Source: Pseudorhodoferax aquiterrae
GTDB lineage: Bacteria > Pseudomonadota > Gammaproteobacteria > Burkholderiales > Burkholderiaceae_C
Direction of reading: 5' to 3'
Assembly: GCF_014652235.1 (NCBI RefSeq)
Contig: NZ_BMYK01000009.1
Location: 1-64,000 of the forward strand
Length of the DNA: 64,000 nucleotides
In this document: positions 42,062 through 48,909 of the stretch, piece after piece
Numbering within the stretch: the stretch's first letter is position 1
Layout: the number at the start of each line of letters is the position of its first letter
The notes under the pieces: model-generated
What the model was told of the DNA's origin: nothing
Databases searched by the model: none
What the model saw: the letters and a program-made list of their open reading frames with translations, nothing else
Translations under genes and position numbers: made by a program

Positions 42062-43446
42062 TGGCCCAAGCCCTGCCCCCGGGCCTGCTGCTGGCCTACT
42101 ATGGCGACGATTTCACCGGTTCCACCGACGTGCTGGAGGCCTTCGCGGCCGCCGGCGTGCCCACCGTGCTGTTCCTGCAGACGCCGGACGCGGCCGCGCT
42201 GGCGCGCTTTCCGCAGGCGCGCTGCGTGGGACTGGCCGGCCCGTCGCGCGGCCGCGACCCGGCCTGGATGCATGCGCATCTGCGCCCGGCCCTGCAGGAC
42301 CTGGCGGGGCTCGGCGCGCCGCTGCTGCAGTACAAGATCTGCTCGACCTTCGATTCCTCGCCCGCCATGGGCTCGATCGGCTGCGCCGTCGACATCGGCG
42401 TGCCGCTGATGCCGGGCCGCTGGTCGCCCATGGTGGTCGGCGCGCCGCGCTTGGGCCGCTACCAGGCCTTCGGCAACCTGTTCGCCGTGGCCGACGGCCA
42501 GGGCTGGCGGCTGGACCGGCATCCGACCATGTCGCGCCACCCGGTCACACCCATGGCCGAAGCCGACCTGCGCCGCCACCTGGGCGCGCAGACCGCGCGG
42601 CCACGCGCACTGGTGGACTTCACGCAGCTCAAGGCGGGGCTGGGCGCGCAGGCGCTGGCACAGTGCCTGCAGGCGGCGGCCGAGCCCCCGGTGGTGCTCA
42701 TCGACGTGCTCGATGCGCAAACGCTGTGCGAGGCCGGCCGCCTGGTCTGGGAGCAGCGCGGCGCGGGCGTGTTCACGGCCTCCTCGTCCGGCCTGCAGTA
42801 CGCGTTGACGGCCTGGTGGCGCGCGCAGGGCCTGTTGCCCGAGGCCGCGCCCTTGCCGCACGCCGGGCCGGCCGGGCGCATCGCGGCCGTCAGCGGCAGC
42901 TGCTCGCCGGTCACGGCGCGGCAGATCGACCAGGCCGAGGCCGACGGCTTCGCCCTGCTCCGCATCGACCTGGCGCGCGCGCTGGGCGCTGCGGCGCAGG
43001 CCGAACTGGCGCGGGTGTGCGACGCAGCCTGCGCGGCGCTGGACCAGGGCGCCAGTCCGTTGCTCTACACCGCGCGCGGCCCGGACGACCCGGCCGTGCA
43101 GGCCTTCGACGCCACTGCCGCCGCTGCCGGCCTGTCGCGCGCCCAGGCCGCCCAGCGCACGGGCGAAGTGCTGGCCCTGCTGATGCGCGCCGTGTTGGAC
43201 CGCGTGCCCACGCTGCGCCGCATCGCCGTGGCCGGGGGCGACAGTTCCGGCGAGGTCGCCGGCGCGCTCGGCATCACGGCACTGACGGTGGCTGCGGGCC
43301 TGGCGCCCGGCGCGCCGCTGTGCCGCGCGTGGTCGGATCTGCCGCAGCGCGATGGACTGGAGATCGTGCTCAAGGGCGGCCAGATGGGCGGGGCCGACTT
43401 CTTCGCCCGCGTGCGCGACGGCACGGTGGCAGCGGCGCCCGGATAA
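42061..43446 (+). CDS. oiaK: DUF1537 acid-sugar kinase, probable 3-oxo-isoapionate kinase
   Basis: A 461-residue kinase of the four-carbon acid sugar (DUF1537) family. Family landmarks are YYGDDFTGSTDV at residues 13-24, KICSTFDSSP in the substrate domain, SGSCSPVT, and the C-terminal nucleotide-binding AVAGGDSSGEV and LKGGQMGGADFF. Members phosphorylate 3-oxo acids such as 3-oxo-tetronate or 3-oxo-isoapionate. With an ApnO-like oxidoisomerase and an RLP beside it, the latter is more likely. Its ATG overlaps the RLP stop by one base (TGATG), so the two are made together. Confidence 0.85.
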   Translation: MAQALPPGLLLAYYGDDFTGSTDVLEAFAAAGVPTVLFLQTPDAAALARFPQARCVGLAGPSRGRDPAWMHAHLRPALQDLAGLGAPLLQYKICSTFDSSPAMGSIGCAVDIGVPLMPGRWSPMVVGAPRLGRYQAFGNLFAVADGQGWRLDRHPTMSRHPVTPMAEADLRRHLGAQTARPRALVDFTQLKAGLGAQALAQCLQAAAEPPVVLIDVLDAQTLCEAGRLVWEQRGAGVFTASSSGLQYALTAWWRAQGLLPEAAPLPHAGPAGRIAAVSGSCSPVTARQIDQAEADGFALLRIDLARALGAAAQAELARVCDAACAALDQGASPLLYTARGPDDPAVQAFDATAAAAGLSRAQAAQRTGEVLALLMRAVLDRVPTLRRIAVAGGDSSGEVAGALGITALTVAAGLAPGAPLCRAWSDLPQRDGLEIVLKGGQMGGADFFARVRDGTVAAAPG

Positions 43447-43482
43447 TGCGCCGGCACCACAGCGCCCGTCCGCGCCTTTCGC

Positions 43483-44208
43483 ATGAGCACCACCGGCCCG
43501 ATCCAGAAACGCAAGCTCTACCAGGAGGTCCGGGACCGCCTGATGGCCCGCATCGAAAGCGGCGAGATCCGCCCCGGCGAGCAGTTGCCGCCCGAGCGCG
43601 AACTGATGGACTTCTACGGCGTGGGCCGGCCGGCCGTGCGCGAGGCGCTGCAGGCCATGGAGCGCTCGGGCATCGTGGAGATCTCGCACGGCGAGCGTGC
43701 CCGCGTGGTCGTGCCCACGGCCGACGACCTGATCCGCCAGATCGGCAGCGGCGCGCGGCACCTCTTGAGCATGCAGCCCGACACGCTGGAGCACCTCAAG
43801 GATGCACGCGTGTTCCTGGAGGCCGGCATGGCGCGCATGGCGGCCGAGCGCGCCACGCACGAAGACGTGCAGGCGCTCGAGGCGCGCATCGCCGAGCACG
43901 AGGCCTCGCTGGCCGAACTGGACCGCTTCCTCGACCGCGACATGGCCTTTCACCGCGAGATCGCGCGCATCAGCGGCAACCCGATCTTCCCGGCCATCGT
44001 CGAGGCCATCTTCCGCTGGGGCAGCGACTACTACCAGCCACTGGTGCGCGCGCCGGGCGCCGAGCAGCTCACGCTGGCCGAGCACCGGCGCATCGTCGAC
44101 GCGATCGCGGCGCACGACGGGGATGCGGCCGAACAGGCCATGCGCGCGCACCTGCTGCGTTCCAACACGCTGTACCAGCGCATCGCGCAGCAGCAGAGCG
44201 CCAACTGA
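43483..44208 (+). CDS. FadR/GntR-family transcriptional regulator
   Basis: A 241-residue regulator. The N-terminal winged helix (YQEVRDRLMARIESGEIRPG, VGRPAVREALQAMERSG) is followed by a helical FCD ligand domain (DMAFHREIARISGN) with the conserved metal-binding aspartate and histidines. It closes the acid-sugar operon and is likely a repressor relieved by an acid-sugar ligand. A TGGT-N6-ACCA repeat before the first gene of the cluster is a possible operator. A 36-base gap separates it from the kinase gene. Confidence 0.9.
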   Translation: MSTTGPIQKRKLYQEVRDRLMARIESGEIRPGEQLPPERELMDFYGVGRPAVREALQAMERSGIVEISHGERARVVVPTADDLIRQIGSGARHLLSMQPDTLEHLKDARVFLEAGMARMAAERATHEDVQALEARIAEHEASLAELDRFLDRDMAFHREIARISGNPIFPAIVEAIFRWGSDYYQPLVRAPGAEQLTLAEHRRIVDAIAAHDGDAAEQAMRAHLLRSNTLYQRIAQQQSAN

Positions 44209-44210
44209 AC

Positions 44211-45296
44211 TCAGCGCAGGCGCCGGCAGATGGCGTCGGTCATTTCGGTGCAGCTGGCCTGGCCGCCCAGGTCGCGCGGCACCACGCGGCCCTCGGCCAG
44301 CACGGCTTCGACCGCGCGTTCCACGCGCTCTGCGCCCGCATGCAAGGCCTCGTCGCCATGCTGCTCGCCGAGCCAGCGCAGCATCAGCGCGCCCGACAGC
44401 ACGGTGGCGACCGGGCTGGCCAGGTTCTGGCCCGCGATGTCGGGCGCCGAGCCGTGCGCACCCTGGAACAGGCCATGGCGCTCGCCGAGCTCGGCCGAGG
44501 CCGCGATGCCCAGGCCGCCCACGGTGCCGGCGCCCAGGTCGGAGATGATGTCGCCGAACATGTTCTCGGCCACGATCACGTCGTAGAAGTCGGGCTTCTT
44601 GAGCATGTGCACGGTGATCGCGTCGGCATAGGCGTAGTCGATCTCCACCTCGGGGTAGCCGGCCGCCACCTCGTCGCAGACGGCGCGGAAGAAGGCGTAG
44701 CTGCGCAGGATGTTGGCCTTGTCGCAGACCGTCACGCGGCGCTTGCCGTCGCGCGGCGCGCCCTTGCGCCGGCGTGCGAGCTCGAACGAGAACTTCGCCA
44801 CGCGCTGCGTGCCCTTGCGCGTGACGACGAGCTGGTCGGTGACCAGTTCGCCGCGCAGGTTCACGCCGGCGCCGCGGCTCGCGTACAGGCCCTCGGTGTT
44901 CTCGCGCACGACCACGTAGTCGATCTGGCCGGCCTGCCAGCCCGACAGCGGCGACTGCACGCCGGCGTAGAGACGGATCGGCCGCACGTTGGCGAACAGG
45001 TCGAGCTTGAAGCGCAGCTGCAGGTGCAGGTCGTTTCCGACCTCGGTGCCGTCCGGGTAGGTCACGCCCGGCAGGCCGGCTGCGCCGTGCAGCATGGCGT
45101 GCATGCTTTGGCAGGCCGCGAAGGTGTCCTCGGGCAGCACGGCGCCGCTGCGCTGGTAGTGCAAGGCCCCGCCGTCCAGGTTGGCAAAGCGCAGCAGGCC
45201 GCTGCCGCAGGCTTCGCCCAGCACGGTGACGGCGGCCCGGCACACTTCCGGGCCGATGCCGTCGCCTTCGATGGTCGCGATGTCGTAGCTGCGCAT
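44211..45296 (-). CDS. Isocitrate/isopropylmalate dehydrogenase-family protein (tartrate dehydrogenase-like)
   Basis: A 361-residue beta-decarboxylating dehydrogenase. Family landmarks are GDGIGPEV at the start, VVRENTEGLY, the metal-binding DxxxD region in FGDIISDLGAGTVGG, and AHGSAPDIAG. The family oxidises and decarboxylates 2-hydroxy acids with a malate-like core, such as isocitrate, isopropylmalate, tartrate or homoisocitrate; I cannot choose the substrate. It is convergent with the FadR gene (two bases apart) and divergent from the next reductase gene, a layout that ties it to the acid-sugar cluster. The ATG at 45296 starts MRSYDIATIEGDGIG. Confidence 0.85.
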   Translation of the reverse strand: MRSYDIATIEGDGIGPEVCRAAVTVLGEACGSGLLRFANLDGGALHYQRSGAVLPEDTFAACQSMHAMLHGAAGLPGVTYPDGTEVGNDLHLQLRFKLDLFANVRPIRLYAGVQSPLSGWQAGQIDYVVVRENTEGLYASRGAGVNLRGELVTDQLVVTRKGTQRVAKFSFELARRRKGAPRDGKRRVTVCDKANILRSYAFFRAVCDEVAAGYPEVEIDYAYADAITVHMLKKPDFYDVIVAENMFGDIISDLGAGTVGGLGIAASAELGERHGLFQGAHGSAPDIAGQNLASPVATVLSGALMLRWLGEQHGDEALHAGAERVERAVEAVLAEGRVVPRDLGGQASCTEMTDAICRRLR

Positions 45297-45394
45297 GGCT
45301 GTCTTGTCTCCAGTGTCGGTGGCCGACGAATATGCCAGACAATCCCGCGCCGCAGGCCCTCTTTCCCTCTCCGCCAACAAGCAAGGACAACGCC

Positions 45395-46270
45395 ATGAAA
45401 CAGAAGATCGGCATGATCGGCATCGGCCTCATGGGCCACGGCATCGCCCGCAACATCGCCAAACACGGCTACCCGCTCACGGTGCTCGAGCATGCCGGCA
45501 ACCAGCCGCTGGACGAACTGAAGGCGGCCGGCGTCACCACGCAGACCAGCGCCAAGGATGTGGCCGCCGCCTCCGAGGTGGTGATCCTGTGCGTGACCGG
45601 CACGCCCCAGGTCGAGGCCGTGCTGCTCGGCGCGGGCGGCGTGCTGGAGGGCCTCAAGCCCGGCACCGTGGTGATCGACTGCTCCACCGCCGTGCCGACC
45701 TCCACCGAGCGCGTGGCGCAGGCCGTGCAGGCCGCGGGCGGCCGGTTCCTGGATACGCCCATGACGCGCACGCCCAAGGAGGCGCACGAGGGCCGGCTCA
45801 ACCTGCTGGTCGGCGGCGATGCCGCGCTGTTCGCCGAATGCCGGCCCCTCCTCGCCTGCTTCGCCGAGAACATCACGCATGCCGGCCCCGTCGGCGCGGG
45901 CCACCGCATGAAGCTGCTGCACAACTACGTCTCGCTGGGCTTCGTGACGCTGCTGGCCGAGGCCGCGGCCTGTGCCCAGCGCGCCGGCGTGGCGCCCGAG
46001 GTGCTGGTCGATGTGCTGGCCAAGGGCGGTGGTGGCGGCGCGGCGCTGGAGCGCCTCAAGCCCTTCCTGCTCGCGCAGGACACGTCGGGCCTGCGCTTCT
46101 CGATGTCCAACGCGCTCAAGGACCTCAACTATTACTCGCAGATGGCCGAAGACGGCGGCGCCGCGCGCGCCGTGGCGCAGGGCGTGCGCCAGACGCTGGA
46201 GCAGGCCGTGCAGTCCGGCAACGGCGAGCGCCTGCTGCCCGAGCTCGTGGCCCTGCTGGCAGCGCGCTGA
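45395..46270 (+). CDS. 3-hydroxyisobutyrate-dehydrogenase-family reductase
   Basis: A 291-residue beta-hydroxyacid dehydrogenase. The NAD(P) motif GIGLMGHGIARN is at about residues 8-19; the substrate segment DTPMTRTPKEAHEG replaces the more usual DAPVSGG form; the catalytic lysine lies in GHRMKLLHNY. Relatives include tartronate semialdehyde reductases and L-threonate dehydrogenase (LtnD), so it may reduce or oxidise a 3- or 4-carbon acid from the acid-sugar pathway. It has an AAGGA ribosome-binding site and is divergent from the isocitrate-dehydrogenase-like gene. The precise substrate is open. Confidence 0.85.
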   Translation: MKQKIGMIGIGLMGHGIARNIAKHGYPLTVLEHAGNQPLDELKAAGVTTQTSAKDVAAASEVVILCVTGTPQVEAVLLGAGGVLEGLKPGTVVIDCSTAVPTSTERVAQAVQAAGGRFLDTPMTRTPKEAHEGRLNLLVGGDAALFAECRPLLACFAENITHAGPVGAGHRMKLLHNYVSLGFVTLLAEAAACAQRAGVAPEVLVDVLAKGGGGGAALERLKPFLLAQDTSGLRFSMSNALKDLNYYSQMAEDGGAARAVAQGVRQTLEQAVQSGNGERLLPELVALLAAR

Positions 46271-46345
46271 ACCTGGCGCCGGCGGCGTCACCGGGCGTGG
46301 CGATAATGGCCGGCACGCCCGCTTCTTCCAAGACAGGAACACGCT

Positions 46346-46915
46346 TTGAACAAGATCCTCGCCGCTGCACTGCTGGTCGCGGCCAGCACCCTGGCCCACG
46401 CCGAAACCTCGCCCGCCAAGAAGGAACTCGTCGCCAAGGTGCTGCAGCTGCAGCGCCCCATCGTGGAGACCCAGGTGCGCGGACTGGCCGAGCGCCCGGC
46501 CGGCGCCATCATGCAGTCGGTCGGCTCCGTGATCCAGCAGCGCGTGCCGCTGGAAAAGCGCGAGGCACTGATCCGCGACGTGCAGGCCGACGTGCGCAAG
46601 TTCGTGGAGGAAAGCACGCCCATCCTGCGCGAAGCCGCGGTGCGCCTGCTGCCCTCGACCACCGGTTCCGTGCTGGAGGCCAAGTTCTCCGAAGCCGAAC
46701 TCAAGCAGCTGATCGGCGCGCTGGAGGCACCGGCCTTCCGCAAGTACCAGCAGATCAACGACGAGATGTTCCGCCCGCTGGCCGAGAAGCTCGGCCCCGA
46801 GGTGCGCGGCGACATGGAGCCCAAGCTCAAGGCGCTGGAAGCCACCATCCGCAAGAAGCTGGACGCCGCCATCGGCACGCCGGAGCCCGCACCGGCGCCG
46901 GCCGCCAAGCCCTGA
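46346..46915 (+). CDS. DUF2059 domain protein, exported
   Basis: A 189-residue protein with a signal peptide (residues 1-19, ending LAHAE) and a helical DUF2059 domain. It starts at a TTG (TTG AAC AAG ATC) preceded by AGGA; no ATG or GTG gives the signal peptide. The domain's function is unknown. The C-terminus is Pro/Ala-rich. It converges with the EgtB/SenA-like gene, with three bases between the stop codons. Confidence 0.82.
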   Translation: MNKILAAALLVAASTLAHAETSPAKKELVAKVLQLQRPIVETQVRGLAERPAGAIMQSVGSVIQQRVPLEKREALIRDVQADVRKFVEESTPILREAAVRLLPSTTGSVLEAKFSEAELKQLIGALEAPAFRKYQQINDEMFRPLAEKLGPEVRGDMEPKLKALEATIRKKLDAAIGTPEPAPAPAAKP

Positions 46916-46918
46916 GGT

Positions 46919-48133
46919 TCAGAGCGCGCAGCTGCGAAAGCCGACGAAGCGCCAGTCGTTGTCGGGCATCGCGAAGCCGCGCAGGCCACGGTCGTGCAGT
47001 CGCGCACGCGTGGCGAAGGAGGCGCCGCGCAGCACGCGCGCGCGGCCCATCCAGGGCTGGCTCAGTTCGGCCCAGGGCCCGGGCGTGAAACCGGGCCAGG
47101 GCTGCAGCGTCCCGGCCATCCATTCGTGCACCGTGCCCCAGTCGAAGCCGCGCCGCGCCGCGGTGTGGGCGGCGCAATCCCATTCCGCCTCCGCGGGCAG
47201 GCGCCGGCCGGCCCAGCGGCACCAGGCATCGGCCTCCCACCAGCTCACGTGCACGGCGCTGTGCTCGGCCGCCATGCGCACCGGTCGGCCGAAACGCTGC
47301 TGCAGCACGGCGCCGCTGGCCACGCCGATCTGCTCCACGTAACGCGGCCCGCGCCGGCCCTCGTCCAGAGCCTGCTCACGCTGCAGCCAGGCCCAGCCCT
47401 CGGGGTGCCAGAGCTCTGCGCGGTCGTAGCCGTCGTCGTCGACGAATTCCACGAACTGGGCCCAGCTGACCGGCTGCGCATCGATCTCGAACTCCGGGAT
47501 CTGCACCGCGTGGGCCCACTGCTCGTTGTCGAGCACGAGGCCGGCCGGCAGGGCGCCGAGCTGCCAGCGCGTGGCCGGCACCAGCAAGGGCGCGGACGGG
47601 CGGCGCGGCTCGCGCGCCAGCAGCGGCACGGGCACGCCCAGGCGCTGGGCCTGCACCAGGATGTCTTCGCCGCGCTGGTCCTCGTGCAGCACCGCGAGGC
47701 GAAAGAAGTACAGGCCGGCGTCGTTGTCGGGCGCCTTCTCGAGCAGTTCCAGCGTGCTCTCCAACTGCTCGAGCAGGTAGGCGCGCGTGGTGGACGCATC
47801 GGGGCCCTGCTCCGCGCCATCGGCCCACCACAGGTCGGCACGCGGTTCGATCGAGGCCAGCCGCAGCGGTCGCGGTGGACAGGCCGCGCCCTGGTGGCGC
47901 TGCGGGTTGCGGCCGATCCAGTGCTCGGCGAACCAGCCGGCATGGCCGGCCAGCCACAGCGGGTCGCCCGCACGGCCCGCCATGCCCGCGCCATGGCGCT
48001 CGCACAGCTCCAGCAGGTGCAGCGTGTGGTTGCGTGCATCCATCAGCGCCAGCGACAAGGCCTCGCGGCCGGCGCGGCGGAAGGCGGGCGTGTCCACGGA
48101 CGCGGACAGCGTGGCGGCGGAAGACGTGGGCAT
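46919..48133 (-). CDS. EgtB/SenA-like non-haem iron enzyme with altered iron ligand
   Basis: A 404-residue protein with the two-domain layout of ergothioneine/selenoneine synthases: an N-terminal DinB-like helical domain (to about residue 200) and a C-terminal formylglycine-enzyme-type domain (VSWWEADAWCRWAGRRLPAE, RVLRGASF). The DinB domain of EgtB binds iron through a distal His and the motif HX3HXE. Here the first His is kept (H64 in LAGHAGWF) but the motif reads H150-E-D-Q-R154-G-E156, so one iron ligand is an arginine. It may have lost C-S/C-Se bond-forming activity or bind iron differently. No SenB- or SelD-like gene is nearby. The overall likeness to SenA is from memory. Confidence 0.8.
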   Translation of the reverse strand: MPTSSAATLSASVDTPAFRRAGREALSLALMDARNHTLHLLELCERHGAGMAGRAGDPLWLAGHAGWFAEHWIGRNPQRHQGAACPPRPLRLASIEPRADLWWADGAEQGPDASTTRAYLLEQLESTLELLEKAPDNDAGLYFFRLAVLHEDQRGEDILVQAQRLGVPVPLLAREPRRPSAPLLVPATRWQLGALPAGLVLDNEQWAHAVQIPEFEIDAQPVSWAQFVEFVDDDGYDRAELWHPEGWAWLQREQALDEGRRGPRYVEQIGVASGAVLQQRFGRPVRMAAEHSAVHVSWWEADAWCRWAGRRLPAEAEWDCAAHTAARRGFDWGTVHEWMAGTLQPWPGFTPGPWAELSQPWMGRARVLRGASFATRARLHDRGLRGFAMPDNDWRFVGFRSCAL

Positions 48134-48193
48134 GGGCCATTATGGGCATGCTGGCGCGGGCTGCCCCGCGCGGCAGGGGCGCCGGGCGCACCC

Positions 48194-48201
48194 TATAAAA
48201 T
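48194..48201 (+). promoter_or_regulatory. Candidate -10 (TATAAAAT) for the TRAP permease genes
   Basis: TATAAAAT in the same kind of context as the candidates before the YgiQ and xseB genes. It lies 90 bases before the dctQ start, leaving a leader of about 85 bases that begins with a hairpin. No clear -35 is seen. Confidence 0.4.
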
Positions 48202-48214
48202 CCGCGCGCCTCAC

Positions 48215-48255
48215 GCACCCGACCCGCTGGCGCACAACGCCGGCGTGCCGGGTGC
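48215..48255 (+). promoter_or_regulatory. Leader hairpin before the TRAP permease genes
   Basis: GCACCCG (48215-48221) pairs perfectly with CGGGTGC (48249-48255), with further GC pairing inside the loop region and TTT directly after. It would form at the very 5' end of a transcript started at the TATAAAAT element. It could stabilise the message or attenuate it; no function can be assigned. Confidence 0.35.
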
Positions 48256-48291
48256 TTTCGCATCGGGGCATCCAACACACACGAGGAAGAC

Positions 48292-48894
48292 ATGCAAGGC
48301 TTGTTAAAGCTCTCGCGGGCCATCGATTGGCTCAACGCCCAGGTCGGCAAATGGGTGATCTGGCTGATCCTGGCGTCCACGGCCATCAGCGCGATCAACG
48401 CCGTGGTGCGCAAGGTGTTCAATACCAGTTCGAACGCCTACCTGGAAGTGCAGTGGTATCTGTTCGCCTGGTCGTTCCTGGTGGCCGCCGGCTTCACGCT
48501 GCTCAACCGCGAGCATGTGCGCATCGACGTGCTCAACAGCCGCCTGCCCAAGAAGGCGCAGGTCTGGATCGACATCGTCGGCTTCGCGTTCTTCCTCACG
48601 CCGCTGTGCCTGCTGGTGCTGTACTACACCGTGCCCATGACCCAGCAGATGTACGCATCGGGCGAGATGTCGGGCAACCCGGGTGGCCTGATCCGCTGGC
48701 CGGTGTGGCTGGCCCTGCCGGTCGGCTTCACGCTCTTGATGCTGCAGGGCTGGTCCGAACTCATCAAGCGCCTTGCCTTCCTGAGCGGTCACGGCCCCGA
48801 CCCGACCCTCAAGGCCGGCGAGAAGAGCGCCGAGGAAGAACTGGCCGAGATCCTGCGCGAGCGCGAAGCCGCCAAGGCCGCCACCGCGAACTGA
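48292..48894 (+). CDS. TRAP transporter small permease (DctQ)
   Basis: A 200-residue membrane protein with four spans (WVIWLILASTAISAINAVV, the second around LEVQWYLFAWSFLVAAGF with the conserved EVQWYLF, and two more), the DctQ pattern. It forms the small membrane subunit of a TRAP transporter that uses a sodium gradient. The C-terminal 40 residues are charged and extend past the usual end. An ACGAGGAAG ribosome-binding site precedes it and the large permease gene follows after 15 bases. Confidence 0.9.
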   Translation: MQGLLKLSRAIDWLNAQVGKWVIWLILASTAISAINAVVRKVFNTSSNAYLEVQWYLFAWSFLVAAGFTLLNREHVRIDVLNSRLPKKAQVWIDIVGFAFFLTPLCLLVLYYTVPMTQQMYASGEMSGNPGGLIRWPVWLALPVGFTLLMLQGWSELIKRLAFLSGHGPDPTLKAGEKSAEEELAEILREREAAKAATAN

Positions 48895-48909
48895 TCGGAG
48901 CACCGTTCG

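Noticed and set aside
46919-48133. A complete selenoneine (sen) cluster.
   Set aside because: No SenB-type glycosyltransferase or SelD-like gene is adjacent, and the iron motif is altered.
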